64,000 bases of DNA from Hyphomicrobium denitrificans ATCC 51888 (lineage in GTDB: Bacteria; Pseudomonadota; Alphaproteobacteria; Rhizobiales; Hyphomicrobiaceae). How positions within the stretch are numbered: position 1 is the stretch's first letter; every line of letters starts with the position of its first letter. The notes under the pieces were generated by a model, which made no database searches, was not told where the DNA came from, and saw only the letters and a program-made list of their open reading frames with translations. The stretch spans positions 806,001 to 870,000 of the forward strand of contig NC_014313.1 in assembly GCF_000143145.1 (NCBI RefSeq). The letters run 5' to 3'. Below are positions 35,075-44,734 of the stretch, piece by piece. The translations under genes were made by a program, and so were the position numbers.

Positions 35075-35323
35075 TGGGCACCCATTTGTTGAAGCTAGAC
35101 GATTAGAGCACCCGGACCGAGCGGCTGCGCTCCGTTTCTTGCTGTCGAATTCGTGCTGGCGCTTGGGCGTGAGAGCAAAAAAAATCGGAGTGTGGTTTGT
35201 ACCTGCTGAAAGCACACGCTCCGTCATGGCCGTAGAGTGTCTCGGAAGATGTCACTAGCGCGAAAGCGAATGGCGTGAAGGGCAGGGCATCATATCGATA
35301 CAACTGCCCACGGCATTATCGTT

Positions 35324-35338
35324 CCAGACTGTGTCTGG
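35324..35338. terminator. Small hairpin after the TetR gene
   Basis: Perfect 6-bp stem CCAGAC-TGT-GTCTGG just past the stop of the minus-strand TetR gene; no T-tract, weak evidence. Confidence 0.3.
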
Positions 35339-35345
35339 CGCCGGC

Positions 35346-35888
35346 TTAGCGTTTCTTCAGCAAGCGTTCGAAGACGCTCTCGACGTCGTCGAGAAATGCA
35401 CTCCATTCCCCATTTTCGTCTATGCCGGAAATGCGCAGCATGAACAGTCCCTCAACTGCCAATAGCGCAACCCGCGCCGCCTGTGCGTCTTCCGCCGACG
35501 CGCTCAGGCGCTTGAACATGGACCGGTACCATTCCCGAGTTTCCGGCACGTTTTCCGGATTCTGGATGTAGGCGATCATCAGCCCAGCCATCTTGGCGTT
35601 CATCGCCGCCTGCGAACTTCGCATGACCTTGATGTACCTGCGCAAGAGATCGGCGGGCGAAAGCTCATCGATCTCTCCGAGCAATTCTTCGAACTTCTGC
35701 GTCCATCGATCGACCAGCGCGCGGACCAGATCATCCTTCGATGAGAACGAATACTGGACCCCGCCCTTCGATATGCCCGCTGCTTTGGCAAGGGCATCGA
35801 TGGTCAGCGCAGCTGCACCTTCGCCGCGAACGAGGCCTTCCGCGATTTCGAGCAAGCCTTCACGCGTGATGGTCGGTTTTCTACCCAG
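35346..35888 (-). CDS. TetR-family repressor of the divergent MFS exporter; CTG start
   Basis: A 180-residue TetR regulator with HTH LTIDALAKAAGISKGGVQYSFSSKDDLVRAL near residues 30-60. No ATG gives a complete family N-terminus: the frame from 35888 reads (CTG)GRKPTITREGLLEIAEG, which matches TetR N-termini, and the CTG is 7 bases after AAGGAG. A TTG at 35855 is the alternative and would cut off 11 residues of the first helix. The gene is 81 bases from the divergent exporter, with a 20-bp perfect palindrome between them, which is the probable operator. Confidence 0.8.
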   Translation of the reverse strand: MGRKPTITREGLLEIAEGLVRGEGAAALTIDALAKAAGISKGGVQYSFSSKDDLVRALVDRWTQKFEELLGEIDELSPADLLRRYIKVMRSSQAAMNAKMAGLMIAYIQNPENVPETREWYRSMFKRLSASAEDAQAARVALLAVEGLFMLRISGIDENGEWSAFLDDVESVFERLLKKR

Positions 35889-35918
35889 ATCGTCACTCCT
35901 TCACAGTCTGGCCCATTG

Positions 35919-35938
35919 AAATACATACGTATGTATTT
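35919..35938. promoter_or_regulatory. 20-bp perfect palindrome, TetR operator
   Basis: AAATACATACGTATGTATTT is a perfect 20-base palindrome centred in the 80-base gap between divergent TetR and MFS genes. Position and symmetry make it the expected TetR binding site controlling both genes. Confidence 0.8.
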
Positions 35939-35968
35939 ATATCAGGGAATGCAATGTTCATCAGGTGA

Positions 35969-37492
35969 ATGATGTCGTCCGTGTCTCTTCCGGCCAACCG
36001 CTGGTTTGTCCTTGTCGCAGTCACGCTGGCCTTTCTCCCGGCGGTTATCGACATGACGATCTTGCATGTCGCCGTCCCGACCCTGACGCAATCGCTGAAT
36101 GCGTCGGGCACCGAAGTGCTGTGGATCATCGACATCTATCCGTTGCTGATGGCGGGGCTTCTCGTGCCGATGGGCACGCTCGCGGACCGGGTTGGTAACC
36201 GCAAGATCCTGCTCATCGGCCTTGTCATCTTCGGCGTCGCGTCTGCGTGGGCCGCCTTTGCGCAAAGCGCCGCCATGCTGATCGCCGCGCGCGTCCTGCT
36301 GGCGCTCGGCGGCTCAATGATCATGCCCTGCGTTCTCGGCCTCATCCGCAAGACCTTCGAAGACGAGGGTGAGCGCGCCATGGCGCTCGGGCTCTGGGGC
36401 ATGGTCGGCGCAGCGGGGGCGGCGGTCGGTCCGCTGGTTGGCGGCGCTCTTCTGGAGCACTTCTGGTGGGGCTCCGTTTTTCTGATCAACGTACCGATCA
36501 TGTTCGTTGTGGCGCCGGCCTGCTATTTCCTGCTGCCGCGCAGCGAGCAGACGACGCCCGGCAAATGGGCGATCGGGCAGGCCCTGTTGCTGATCGCAGG
36601 CATGATATCGCTTGTGTACGGCATCAAGGCCGGGTTCGGCGGCAAGCAACCTGTGACGATCGTCATCCTCGTCGTTGCGTTCGGAATTGCCGCTCTGACG
36701 CTGTTCGCGCGCAAGCAATTGCACTCGTCCGAGCCTATGCTCGACCTCTCCCTGCTGTCTCATCCGGCGATCGTTGCCGGCGTGATCATGGCTGTCGTTG
36801 CATCAGGTGCGTTGGCCGGCGTCGAACTGACGCTCGCGCAGGAACTGCAATATGTGCTGAGCAAGACGCCGTTGCAGGCCGGCATCTTCATGATCCCCAT
36901 CATGGCGGCGGCGGCAGTGGGCGGCCCTGTCGCGGGCTATCTTTCCAATCGGTTCGGATTGCGGCTGGTCGCCACGCTTTCGCTCGCGATCTCGGCCGTC
37001 GCATTGGTGAGTCTCGCACACAGCGATTTCCATGATCCTGGCATCCTAGTGCCTTTCGCGCTTGCCGTTCTCGGGCTCACGCTCGGCATCGGACTGACGG
37101 CCTCATCAATCGCCATCATGGGCTCTGTTGATGCGAGTAAGGGCGGTGCGGCAGGCTCTCTGGAGGCGACGGGTTACGAGCTTGGCACCGGTCTCGGCAT
37201 CACCCTATTCGGCGTCGTCACGTCGGCCGTGTTCAGCCGTGCCATCGAACTGCCAGCGCACTTGGCAAAGGATTTGGCCGAACAGGCGTCCAAAACGATC
37301 GGCGACACCTTCATCGTCGCTGGCCTAGTTGCGGGTGAGCAAGGCGCGGCATTGATCGAGGCAGGCAAGGTCGCCTTCTCTCAGGCGCATGCAGTGCTGT
37401 TGATGACGGCCGCCGGAGTGATCGCGATGCTGGCGGTCGTGGTGTTCTTCACCCTTGCCGGGTATCGCAATTCTTCCCGTGTACATCATTGA
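35969..37492 (+). CDS. MFS drug exporter, DHA2 (14-TM, SmvA/QacA-like) family
   Basis: A 507-residue 14-TM major-facilitator exporter. TM1 has FLPAVIDMTILHVAVPTL (the DHA2 motif with Asp), TM2 LWIIDIYPLLMAG, loop GTLADRVGNRKILLIG, and TM5 motif C GLWGMVGAAGAAVGPLVGG. It expels cationic or amphiphilic drugs, e.g. quaternary ammonium compounds, using the proton gradient. It is divergent from its TetR regulator. Two in-frame ATGs (35969 and 35972) are equally good starts. Confidence 0.9.
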   Translation: MMSSVSLPANRWFVLVAVTLAFLPAVIDMTILHVAVPTLTQSLNASGTEVLWIIDIYPLLMAGLLVPMGTLADRVGNRKILLIGLVIFGVASAWAAFAQSAAMLIAARVLLALGGSMIMPCVLGLIRKTFEDEGERAMALGLWGMVGAAGAAVGPLVGGALLEHFWWGSVFLINVPIMFVVAPACYFLLPRSEQTTPGKWAIGQALLLIAGMISLVYGIKAGFGGKQPVTIVILVVAFGIAALTLFARKQLHSSEPMLDLSLLSHPAIVAGVIMAVVASGALAGVELTLAQELQYVLSKTPLQAGIFMIPIMAAAAVGGPVAGYLSNRFGLRLVATLSLAISAVALVSLAHSDFHDPGILVPFALAVLGLTLGIGLTASSIAIMGSVDASKGGAAGSLEATGYELGTGLGITLFGVVTSAVFSRAIELPAHLAKDLAEQASKTIGDTFIVAGLVAGEQGAALIEAGKVAFSQAHAVLLMTAAGVIAMLAVVVFFTLAGYRNSSRVHH

Positions 37493-37657
37493 TCGCGCTT
37501 CGAAGAGTGGCTGACATGCCGATCATCAAGATCGAACGCTGATCCCGACGCCTTTCGAGGAGGGCGATGCCGAAGACCTCTTTATAGGCGTTGCGTCGAA
37601 AAGCGGACATCGAGGATCAACACGCCCGCTTTCCGTTGCCGTCACTTCGGCTTCATC

Positions 37658-38782
37658 TTACTCCCAACTCAATGCGCCGCCGTTCTGGTATTCGATGACG
37701 CGCGTTTCGAAGAAGTTCTTTTCCTTCTTGAGGTCCATCGCCTCGGACATCCACGGGAAGGGGTTCTCGCGATCCTTGAACACAGGCGTAAGACCAAGCT
37801 GCGCACAGCGGCGGTTGGCGATGAACTCCATGTACTGCTCGGTCAGGCCGGGGTTCAGTCCCAATAGCCCCGTCGGCATCGTATCGCGGCCGTAGGCGGC
37901 TTCGAGCTGCGCGGCATCCCGCAGCATTCCGCGTACCTCATCCTGAAATGCCTTGGACCAGAGATGCGCATTCTCTGCCTTGATCTGATTGATGACGTCG
38001 ATGCCGAAGTTCAAATGAATGCTCTCGTCGCGCAGGATGTATTGATACTGCTCGGCGATACCGACCATCTTGTTGCGCCGGCCAAGCGAGAGGATCTGTG
38101 CGAAGCCCGTGTAGAACCACATGCCTTCGAACACGACGTAGAAGGCGATGAGATCGCGAAGGAATGCCTGATCGGTTTCCTTGGTTCCAGTCTTGAAGGA
38201 AGGATCGTCGAGGTGCTTGGTGTAGGCGAGCGCCCAAGCCGCTTTGTCGGTGATCGACGGCACCTCGCGATACATATTGAAAAGCTCGCCTTCATCAAGG
38301 CCGAGACTTTCAACGATGTATTGGAAGGTGTGCGTGTGCACGGCCTCTTCGAACGCTTGCCGAAGCAAGTATTGCCGACATTCCGGATTTGTCAGATTCC
38401 GATAGATGGCGAGAACGATGTTGTTGGCAACGAGCGACTCTGAGGCTGCAAAGAAGCCGAGGTTGCGCTTGATCATGCGCCGTTCTTCTTCCGTCAGGCC
38501 GTCTTTCGATTTCCAGAGTGCGATGTCGGCCTGCATCGAAACTTCTGTCGGCATCCAATGATTGTTGCAGCCAGCCAGGTATTTCTCCCAGGCCCAGCGA
38601 TATTTGAGCGGCAGAAGCTGATTGACGTCGGCGCGGGCGTTGATCATGGCCTTGTCGTCGACGCGCACGCGTCCACCGTTGCGATCGATGTTGCCGAGGC
38701 CCGTCGCGTCCTCGGGAACGATAGCGGGTGCGGGCTTGCGAGCCGATGGCAGGTGAGCGGCTGGTTCTGACCAGTCGAGCAT
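37658..38782 (-). CDS. nrdB: Ribonucleotide reductase class I beta subunit, class Ic-like
   Basis: A 374-residue NrdB. By counting from the family spacing, metal ligands are Glu115 ([10 protein letters not shown]), Glu146 and His149 (EEAVHTHTF), with later Glu and Glu-x2-His in VVFEGMWF and [10 protein letters not shown]. The residue four after His149, the radical Tyr in ordinary class Ia, is Phe153. The first ligand is Glu rather than Asp. Both are the marks of class Ic enzymes (Chlamydia trachomatis type) with a Mn/Fe cofactor and no tyrosyl radical. The C-terminal tail [10 protein letters not shown] contains a Tyr for the transfer path. It lies 28 bases after nrdA on the minus strand. Confidence 0.9.
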   Translation of the reverse strand: MLDWSEPAAHLPSARKPAPAIVPEDATGLGNIDRNGGRVRVDDKAMINARADVNQLLPLKYRWAWEKYLAGCNNHWMPTEVSMQADIALWKSKDGLTEEERRMIKRNLGFFAASESLVANNIVLAIYRNLTNPECRQYLLRQAFEEAVHTHTFQYIVESLGLDEGELFNMYREVPSITDKAAWALAYTKHLDDPSFKTGTKETDQAFLRDLIAFYVVFEGMWFYTGFAQILSLGRRNKMVGIAEQYQYILRDESIHLNFGIDVINQIKAENAHLWSKAFQDEVRGMLRDAAQLEAAYGRDTMPTGLLGLNPGLTEQYMEFIANRRCAQLGLTPVFKDRENPFPWMSEAMDLKKEKNFFETRVIEYQNGGALSWE

Positions 38783-38810
38783 GAACTATCTCCGTTTCGA
38801 TGAATTGAAA

Positions 38811-41681
38811 TTATTGGCAAGCTTCGCAGGTCGGATCGTCGATCAGGCAAGCTTTGCCGGCCATCGCCTCGATGTTTTCCGGTGCTGAGTGATGCACAGA
38901 ACTCGACACGGCGTTTAGCTTGCCGTCGGTTCCCTTGAGCGTCGATTTCTCGACGTGCGTCGCCGATTGCGACCTCAGATAGTATGTCGTCTTGAGGCCA
39001 CGCTCCCACGCCAAGCGGTACAGCGCATCGAGCTTTCGGCCATTCGGCGCCGCGATGTAGAGATTGAGCGACTGGCCTTGGTCGATCCATTTCTGGCGGC
39101 GCGCCGCGGCATCGACCAGCCAATGCGCGTCGATTTCGAAGGCGGTTGCGTAGAGCGCCTTCAGGTCTTCGGGAATGCGATCGATGGCGCCGAGCGATCC
39201 GTCGAAATACTTGAGATCCGAAATCATAACTTCGTCCCAGAGCCCGCGCGCTTTCAAATCGCGCACGAGGAAGGGATTAACGACAGTGAAGTCGCCGGAC
39301 ATGTTCGACTTGACGTAGAGATTCCGGAATGCCGGTTCGATCGACTGCGCGACACCGCAGATATTGGAGATCGTTGCCGTCGGAGCGATGGCCATTGTGT
39401 TCGAATTGCGCATTCCGGTCGTGCGTACGCGATCTCGAAGGCCGTCCCAGTCGAGTGTCGATGATGTGTCGAGACGAAGGTCTGTGCCACGCGCAGATTT
39501 CAATAGCTCGATCGAGTCGATCGGCAGGATGCCCTGGCTCCAGAGTGATCCGTCGAACGACGGATAGCGCCCACGCTCCGCCGCGAGATCGACGGAAGCG
39601 GAGATCGCGTGGAAGCTGATCGCTTCCATGCTCGTGTCGGCAAACGCAACGGCTTCCTCCGAGCCGTAGTTTATGCGCAGCGCCTGCAGCGCATCTTGGA
39701 AACCCATTAAGCCCATGCCGACGGGGCGATGACGCAAATTCGAGCGCCGCGCTTCCGGGATCGTGTAAAAGTTAATGTCGATGACGTTGTCGAGCATGCG
39801 CATCGCTGTTTTGACGGTGCGTTCAAGCTTATCGAAATCAACGCCGTCGTTCGTGACGTGAGCCACCAGATTGATCGAACCCAGATTGCAGACGGCCACT
39901 TCGTCGTTCGACGTGTTGAGTGTGATTTCCGCGCAAAGATTGGAGGAATGAACGATCCCGCAATGCTGCTGCGGCGAACGCAGATTGCACGGGTCCTTGA
40001 AGGTGATCCACGGATGACCGGTCTCGAACAGCATCGTCAGCATGCGGCGCCAAAGATCAACCGCGCGCACGCGACGGGCGACCTTCATTTCCATCCGCTC
40101 GGCTTTTTCCTCGTAAGCTTCGTAGCGCTCAGCGAAGGCCGTGCCGTAAAGATCGTGCAGATCCGGCGTTTCATCAGGCGAGAACAATGTCCATTGGCCG
40201 TCCTCGGCAACGCGCTGCATGAACAGGTCCGGAATCCAATGCGCCGTGTTCATGTCGTGCGTGCGTCGACGGTCGTCGCCGGCATTCTTGCGCAGGTCGA
40301 GGAATTCCTCGATGTCGATGTGCCATGTCTCAAGATAGGCACAGACGGCGCCTTTGCGCTTGCCGCCCTGATTGACGGCGATCGCCGTGTCGTTGGCAAC
40401 TTTCAGGAACGGCACGACGCCCTGGCTCTCGCCGTTGGTTCCTTTGATGTGGGCGCCAAGACCACGGACGCGCGTCCAATCGTTGCCAAGGCCGCCCGAA
40501 TATTTCGCGAGCAGGGCGTTGTCCTTGATCGACTTGAAGATGCCGTCGAGGTCGTCGGGGACGGTCGTCAGGAAGCACGATGAAAGTTGCGGCCGTGGCG
40601 TTCCAGCATTGAATAGCGTCGGCGTCGAACACATGAAATCGAATGTCGAAATAAGATCATAAAATTCGATTGCCTTGGCTTCGCGATCGATCTCGCGCAG
40701 TGCCAGACCCATTGCGACGCGCATGAAGAAGGCTTGCGGCAATTCAAAGCGAATGCCGTGCGTCTGCAGAAAATAACGATCATAAAGCGTCTGCAACCCG
40801 AGATACTGGAAGATACCGTCGCGCTCGGGCTTCAGCGCGCCGCCAAGCCGGTCGAGATCGAAGCGAGCGAGTTCCGGATCGAGCAGATCGGCGACGATGC
40901 CCTTCGCGATGAAGGCGCGGAAATACTCGGGATAGCGCTCGCCCATCTCGGATTGGCGCGCTTCGTCGGTGCGGCCGGCGACGAAAGACAACGCTTCGCG
41001 GCGTAGCTTGTCCATCAGCAGGCGCGCAGTGACGAAAGTATAGTTGGGTTCCGTTTCGATGAGCGTGCGGGCGGCAAGAACCGGTGCATCGGCGAGTTCG
41101 TCGCGCGTTATTCCATCGTAAAGATTGCGCTGCGTTTCGCTTAGAATGGCTTCGGCCGAAACGTCTGCGAGGCCGGCGCACGACTCCTCGATCAGCTTGC
41201 GAAGGCGCGCGGCATCGAGCGGCGCGAGGCTTCCGTCCTTGGACTTGACGCTGATTGACGGCATCGTGGGAATGGGTGCCGCAGTTTCGGCGGCGCGTTC
41301 ACGCTTGCGCTCCTCGCGATAGAGAACATAAGCGCGCGCCACTTTATGATGCTCACCGCGCATTAGCGCGAGTTCGACCTGATCCTGAATTTCCTCGATG
41401 TGAAACGTGCGCTCCTGCACGCCGCGCCGGGTCAGTGCCACAACGATTTGCGATGTCAGCCCATCGACGGTCTCGTGCACGCGCCGCGAGGCCGCCGCTC
41501 GTCCGCCTTCGACGGCAAGAAATGCTTTCGTCAGAGCGACCGAGATTTTGCTGGCATCGAACGGCGTGACGCTGCCATTGCGGCGGATGACCTGAAACAC
41601 AGGGTCGACCGTCGCTTTGGGAATGCCGGTGCTCGAGGATTCGTAGTGTTGGGAAGGTCGTGCTTCTAGTGTGATAGACAT
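38811..41681 (-). CDS. nrdA: Ribonucleoside-diphosphate reductase alpha subunit
   Basis: A 956-residue NrdA with two N-terminal ATP-cone domains (about 28-125, IRRNGSVTPFDASKISVALTKAF, and about 140-235, VKSKDGSLAPLDAARLRKLI). Catalytic signatures: FMCSTPTLFNAGTPRPQLSSCFL for the first Cys, HSSNLCAEITL with active-site Cys and Glu, and a C-terminal redox pair CEAC at the end. ATG 41681 (MSITLEARPS) is chosen; an upstream ATG at 41729 would add 16 residues without a ribosome site. Reduces NDPs for DNA synthesis with NrdB. It is preceded by a cobalamin riboswitch. Confidence 0.93.
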   Translation of the reverse strand: MSITLEARPSQHYESSSTGIPKATVDPVFQVIRRNGSVTPFDASKISVALTKAFLAVEGGRAAASRRVHETVDGLTSQIVVALTRRGVQERTFHIEEIQDQVELALMRGEHHKVARAYVLYREERKRERAAETAAPIPTMPSISVKSKDGSLAPLDAARLRKLIEESCAGLADVSAEAILSETQRNLYDGITRDELADAPVLAARTLIETEPNYTFVTARLLMDKLRREALSFVAGRTDEARQSEMGERYPEYFRAFIAKGIVADLLDPELARFDLDRLGGALKPERDGIFQYLGLQTLYDRYFLQTHGIRFELPQAFFMRVAMGLALREIDREAKAIEFYDLISTFDFMCSTPTLFNAGTPRPQLSSCFLTTVPDDLDGIFKSIKDNALLAKYSGGLGNDWTRVRGLGAHIKGTNGESQGVVPFLKVANDTAIAVNQGGKRKGAVCAYLETWHIDIEEFLDLRKNAGDDRRRTHDMNTAHWIPDLFMQRVAEDGQWTLFSPDETPDLHDLYGTAFAERYEAYEEKAERMEMKVARRVRAVDLWRRMLTMLFETGHPWITFKDPCNLRSPQQHCGIVHSSNLCAEITLNTSNDEVAVCNLGSINLVAHVTNDGVDFDKLERTVKTAMRMLDNVIDINFYTIPEARRSNLRHRPVGMGLMGFQDALQALRINYGSEEAVAFADTSMEAISFHAISASVDLAAERGRYPSFDGSLWSQGILPIDSIELLKSARGTDLRLDTSSTLDWDGLRDRVRTTGMRNSNTMAIAPTATISNICGVAQSIEPAFRNLYVKSNMSGDFTVVNPFLVRDLKARGLWDEVMISDLKYFDGSLGAIDRIPEDLKALYATAFEIDAHWLVDAAARRQKWIDQGQSLNLYIAAPNGRKLDALYRLAWERGLKTTYYLRSQSATHVEKSTLKGTDGKLNAVSSSVHHSAPENIEAMAGKACLIDDPTCEACQ

Positions 41682-41780
41682 CGGCAAACCCCTGTATGAA
41701 AGGGGGCTTGGGCCGCATGGGACGCGCATTCAATCCGCGTGCGACGGCACGTGGAACGAACCAATCCATCGGGACACCCC

Positions 41781-41990
41781 GCCCGCGGAGGAAAAACATC
41801 GTCGCGGGCAGGTCTCCTGACTCGCGGGTCGTTGTTTCCTGTCTCGCCTTCCCGACGCTTGCTGCATCAGTGGCCTATTCGACAGGAAACTCGCCGCTCA
41901 CAGTTGCGGGGGCAGTCCCGGCATTGCATCTCGACGATGCGCACCGGGTTCCCTCTTAGCGCTGAGCGATGAAACTCAGCGACCCATGAC
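41781..41990 (-). promoter_or_regulatory. Cobalamin (B12) riboswitch upstream of nrdA
   Basis: On the minus strand the aptamer core is present: AAGAGGGAACCCGGTG, GCCGGGACTGCCCCCGCAACTGTGAGCGG, and the 3' box GTCAGGAGACCTGCC (near 41805-41825). The pairing GGGTCG / CGACCC closes the outer region. Directly downstream GCCCGCG / CGCGGGC (41781-41809) overlaps the 3' box and may be the alternative (expression-platform) hairpin. The expected effect is that B12 turns off this B12-independent reductase, as known for class I nrd operons in some bacteria. No other B12 gene is next to it. Confidence 0.9.
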
Positions 41991-42037
41991 GAAGTCATAA
42001 GGCTCTGATTCTCGTGGAGCCTCAATATCTAGCTCAA

Positions 42038-42055
42038 TGTATTCGCCTGAATACA
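42038..42055. promoter_or_regulatory. Perfect inverted repeat in the nrdA promoter region
   Basis: TGTATTC-GCCT-GAATACA, 7-4-7, about 50 bases upstream of the riboswitch on the minus strand. It is not the ACACWATATATWGTGT type of NrdR box. It could be an operator or part of the citrate synthase upstream end. Confidence 0.4.
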
Positions 42056-42092
42056 AACTCTTGTGAGTTGTTGTGGGTAGTGTGTGGATTGT

Positions 42093-43280
42093 TCACGCGG
42101 CGTGCTGGCAGACGCGGGTCTGATCACGTTCCGAAATCGGGATCAACGGCGTACTGTCCGGCCCGATATAATTGGCTGTCGGGCGAATGATCTTGTTGTC
42201 CTGACGCTGTTCGATGACGTGTGCGCTCCAGCCTGCGATCCGCGCCATCGCGAAGAGCGGCGTAAACATAGAAGCCGGAATGCCGAGAAGATCGTAGAGC
42301 ACGGCCGTGTACCAATCGACGTTGGCGAACATGCCTTTCGAGTCCGCCATCGCAGTCTCGATGGCTTCGGCAACCGAAAGAACTCCGGAGCCCTCGAACC
42401 GATTAGCAAGTCCGTGTGCAAGTGTCCGCAGGATGTCCGTGCGAGGATCGCTTACGCGATAAACGGGATGCCCGAAGCCCATCACGACTTCCTTGTTCGC
42501 GATGCGCGCACGAATGTCGGATGCGGCCTGCGCGGCGTTTCGGTAGCGCACGATCACGTCGTAGGCTGCCTGGTTGGCGCCGCCGTGCTTTGTGCCGCGG
42601 AGCGCGCCAACTGCGCCGATCACTGCGGAATAAAAATCCGATCCTGTTGCGGCGATTGATCGTGCGGTGAATGTAGAGGCGTTGAATTCATGCTCGGCAT
42701 AAAGGACGAGCGAGGCTTGGAGCACGCGGACTTGCTCCGCATCTGGCGCGGACCCGTGAAGCAAATGGAGGAACTGTCCGGCAACGGTGTCCTCTCCGGT
42801 GTCGAGGCTGATCCTCTGACCGTTGTTGGCGTAGTGGTACCAATAGAGCAGCATCGAGCCCGAGGATGCGATCAGGCGATCGGCGATTTCACGCGTGCCA
42901 TGGATATTGTGGTCGCTTGCTTCGGGGAGAGCGCAGCCGAGCGCCGAAATCCCGCTGCGCAGAACATCCATCGGATGCGCGGCTGCCGGCAGCGCTTCGA
43001 GCACGCGCCGCACGGTTATAGGAAGGACGCGCAAACCGGCGAACTTGCGGCGGTAGGCGGCCAGTTCCTCGGCGGTTGGTAGCGCGCCGTGAATGAGAAG
43101 ATAAGCAACTTCTTCGAACGTGCAGCCTTCGGCAAGGTCACGAATGTCGTATCCGCGATAACGCAAGTTGTCGCCGCCGGGAATGACTGAGCAGATCGCC
43201 GTGCTGCCGGCAACGACTCCGGAAAGAACGACGGATTTCTTTCCGGCAGACCTTTCGAGGGTTGCGAGATCGTGAACCAT
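42093..43280 (-). CDS. Citrate synthase family, probably 2-methylcitrate synthase
   Basis: A 395-residue citrate synthase fold. Catalytic His in [12 protein letters not shown] near residue 207, second His in [13 protein letters not shown] near 240, and [13 protein letters not shown] near 285 with Arg. It lacks the 430-residue length and N-terminal domain of the hexameric TCA citrate synthase, and the spacing is closer to PrpC (2-methylcitrate synthase). ATG 43280 is used because GAGGA lies 8 bases upstream; ATG 43292 has none. Either oxaloacetate plus acetyl-CoA or propionyl-CoA is condensed. No prpB/prpD is adjacent, so a methylcitrate cycle role is inferred only from sequence. Confidence 0.82.
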   Translation of the reverse strand: MVHDLATLERSAGKKSVVLSGVVAGSTAICSVIPGGDNLRYRGYDIRDLAEGCTFEEVAYLLIHGALPTAEELAAYRRKFAGLRVLPITVRRVLEALPAAAHPMDVLRSGISALGCALPEASDHNIHGTREIADRLIASSGSMLLYWYHYANNGQRISLDTGEDTVAGQFLHLLHGSAPDAEQVRVLQASLVLYAEHEFNASTFTARSIAATGSDFYSAVIGAVGALRGTKHGGANQAAYDVIVRYRNAAQAASDIRARIANKEVVMGFGHPVYRVSDPRTDILRTLAHGLANRFEGSGVLSVAEAIETAMADSKGMFANVDWYTAVLYDLLGIPASMFTPLFAMARIAGWSAHVIEQRQDNKIIRPTANYIGPDSTPLIPISERDQTRVCQHAA

Positions 43281-43632
43281 TGATGTCCTCATGAAGTGAA
43301 GATTTGCAATCGCCGCGCGCCATTGTGCTGGCGCTTGTTTCGCCATGCGCAAAGTATCAAGCCCCGCGAGCGTCATGCGAAAGCGCTGAAAATGCGAAGC
43401 TTTGCGAAGCCTCGCATGTGAATTGGCGAATGCGGATGGAGCGGCGCACGTTTGAGGCAGCGCGATCTTGAAGCACGCCGAGCTTTCGCACCTGACGTAA
43501 ATGCATTCTCTGTTGGCTATCGCGCAGACCTGCTTTGCGCTGAAGCCGCTGTGGTCTCGCGACTAGCAGCGAGACATCGCTCCAACTGATACCGTTGATA
43601 ATAGGAGGTCGCCTATTCTTTTTGTTGGACAC

Positions 43633-44616
43633 TTAGAGGTTCATGTTCATCGGCGCCGGGAGGTAGCGGAAGCCTTCTCCCTGTTTCACGAAGTGACCGT
43701 AACCGGGCCACGCGAAATGGTAGGCCAGGATTGGAATGCGATTTTCGGCGAGAAACGACAACATCTTCAGTCGCGTCTTCACTGCTTGCTTGGAATCCGT
43801 GTCGTATAGGAATTCCATGCGTGGGTTCGCAATCAGCAGTACGGAGTGATGCGAGACGTCGCCGACGAAGAAGAACGATTGACCATTCGATTGCACGTTG
43901 AACATGGTGTGCCCGAGCGTGTGGCCGGGGGCAGAAACCGCGGTGATGCCGGGCAGAAATTCCTGGTCGTCCTTGAAAAATATCATTCTGTCTCGCACCG
44001 GCAAAAGGTTCTTGCGGGCGTGAATCACGAATGCCTTCTTCCAAGGCGAGTCCATGTGCTTTTCGTCCGTCCAGTAACTGAAATCGGCTTGGCTTATGTA
44101 GACCTGAGCGTTCGGGTAGAGGAGCGCGCCACTTTCATCGACGATCCCGCCGATGTGGTCGATATGACCGTGCGAAATGACAACGGCATCAATGTCTTCT
44201 CGCTTGATGCCCGCTTCTGCGAGATTTTTTGCGAGCAGACCACCCTTCGGACCGAACATCTTCGATGACCCAAGTCCGGTGTCGAACAAAACCGTCTTTC
44301 CGTTGTTGTTGACGACGAACGAGTTGAGTTCGATGTTCATATCCGACGGGCTCATAAAATTGTCCGTCAGTTCTCTGCGCACCTCTTCCTTGGGGACTCC
44401 GAGAAACGAGTTCGATGGGTCGCCGAGCATCTGCCAGCCATCGGATACGACCGTGACTTCCGCATCGCCCATGTTGAACCGGTACCAGTAAGGTGCTTGC
44501 ACGCCGAGTTTAGGAGATTTTGCAAATGCCGGGCCGTTGAAGTTGCTCAAACCGAGTCCAATGCCCGCGCCCGCTCCTAATGCGATGGCACCTCGCCGTG
44601 AAAGCCCTTCAGACAT
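43633..44616 (-). CDS. Exported metallo-beta-lactamase-fold hydrolase (Tat signal)
   Basis: A 327-residue protein with a Tat-type signal (SRRGAIALGAGAGIGLG) and an MBL fold: Zn motif SHGHIDHIGG near residue 165, His in PGHTLGHTMF near 237, and Asp/His in FVGDVSHHS near 256. Likely a periplasmic hydrolase or quorum-quencher/lactonase-type enzyme, substrate unknown. ATG 44616 with upstream GGAG is preferred to a GTG at 44637. It is divergent from a LysR regulator with an inverted repeat between them, so it is probably regulated by it. Confidence 0.82.
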   Translation of the reverse strand: MSEGLSRRGAIALGAGAGIGLGLSNFNGPAFAKSPKLGVQAPYWYRFNMGDAEVTVVSDGWQMLGDPSNSFLGVPKEEVRRELTDNFMSPSDMNIELNSFVVNNNGKTVLFDTGLGSSKMFGPKGGLLAKNLAEAGIKREDIDAVVISHGHIDHIGGIVDESGALLYPNAQVYISQADFSYWTDEKHMDSPWKKAFVIHARKNLLPVRDRMIFFKDDQEFLPGITAVSAPGHTLGHTMFNVQSNGQSFFFVGDVSHHSVLLIANPRMEFLYDTDSKQAVKTRLKMLSFLAENRIPILAYHFAWPGYGHFVKQGEGFRYLPAPMNMNL

Positions 44617-44708
44617 CGCGCCTATCTCCGTCCTCACCGTTTTGCCGCTAACTGCGCCGTCGCGGCTAGGAAATGGCGGGAAATAGCGATAATGTCCAAG
44701 ACCGATTT

Positions 44709-44725
44709 CCTATAGTGATCATAGG
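44709..44725. promoter_or_regulatory. LysR-type operator between MBL hydrolase and LysR genes
   Basis: CCTAT-AGTGATC-ATAGG, an inverted repeat containing the T-N11-A motif (TATAGTGATCATA), 9 bases before the LysR ATG in the divergent gap. Consistent with autoregulation and control of the MBL gene. Confidence 0.6.
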
Positions 44726-44734
44726 TGTTCGGTT

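Noticed and set aside
37516..37542. MPIIKIER followed by a stop, like the first residues of a 4-oxalocrotonate tautomerase
   Set aside because: Only eight codons; the following sequence does not continue the family. At most a trace of a lost gene.
41696..41959. Plus-strand frame of 87 codons beside nrdA
   Set aside because: Its translation is the well-known shadow of a cobalamin riboswitch on the other strand (GRSPDSR... pattern).
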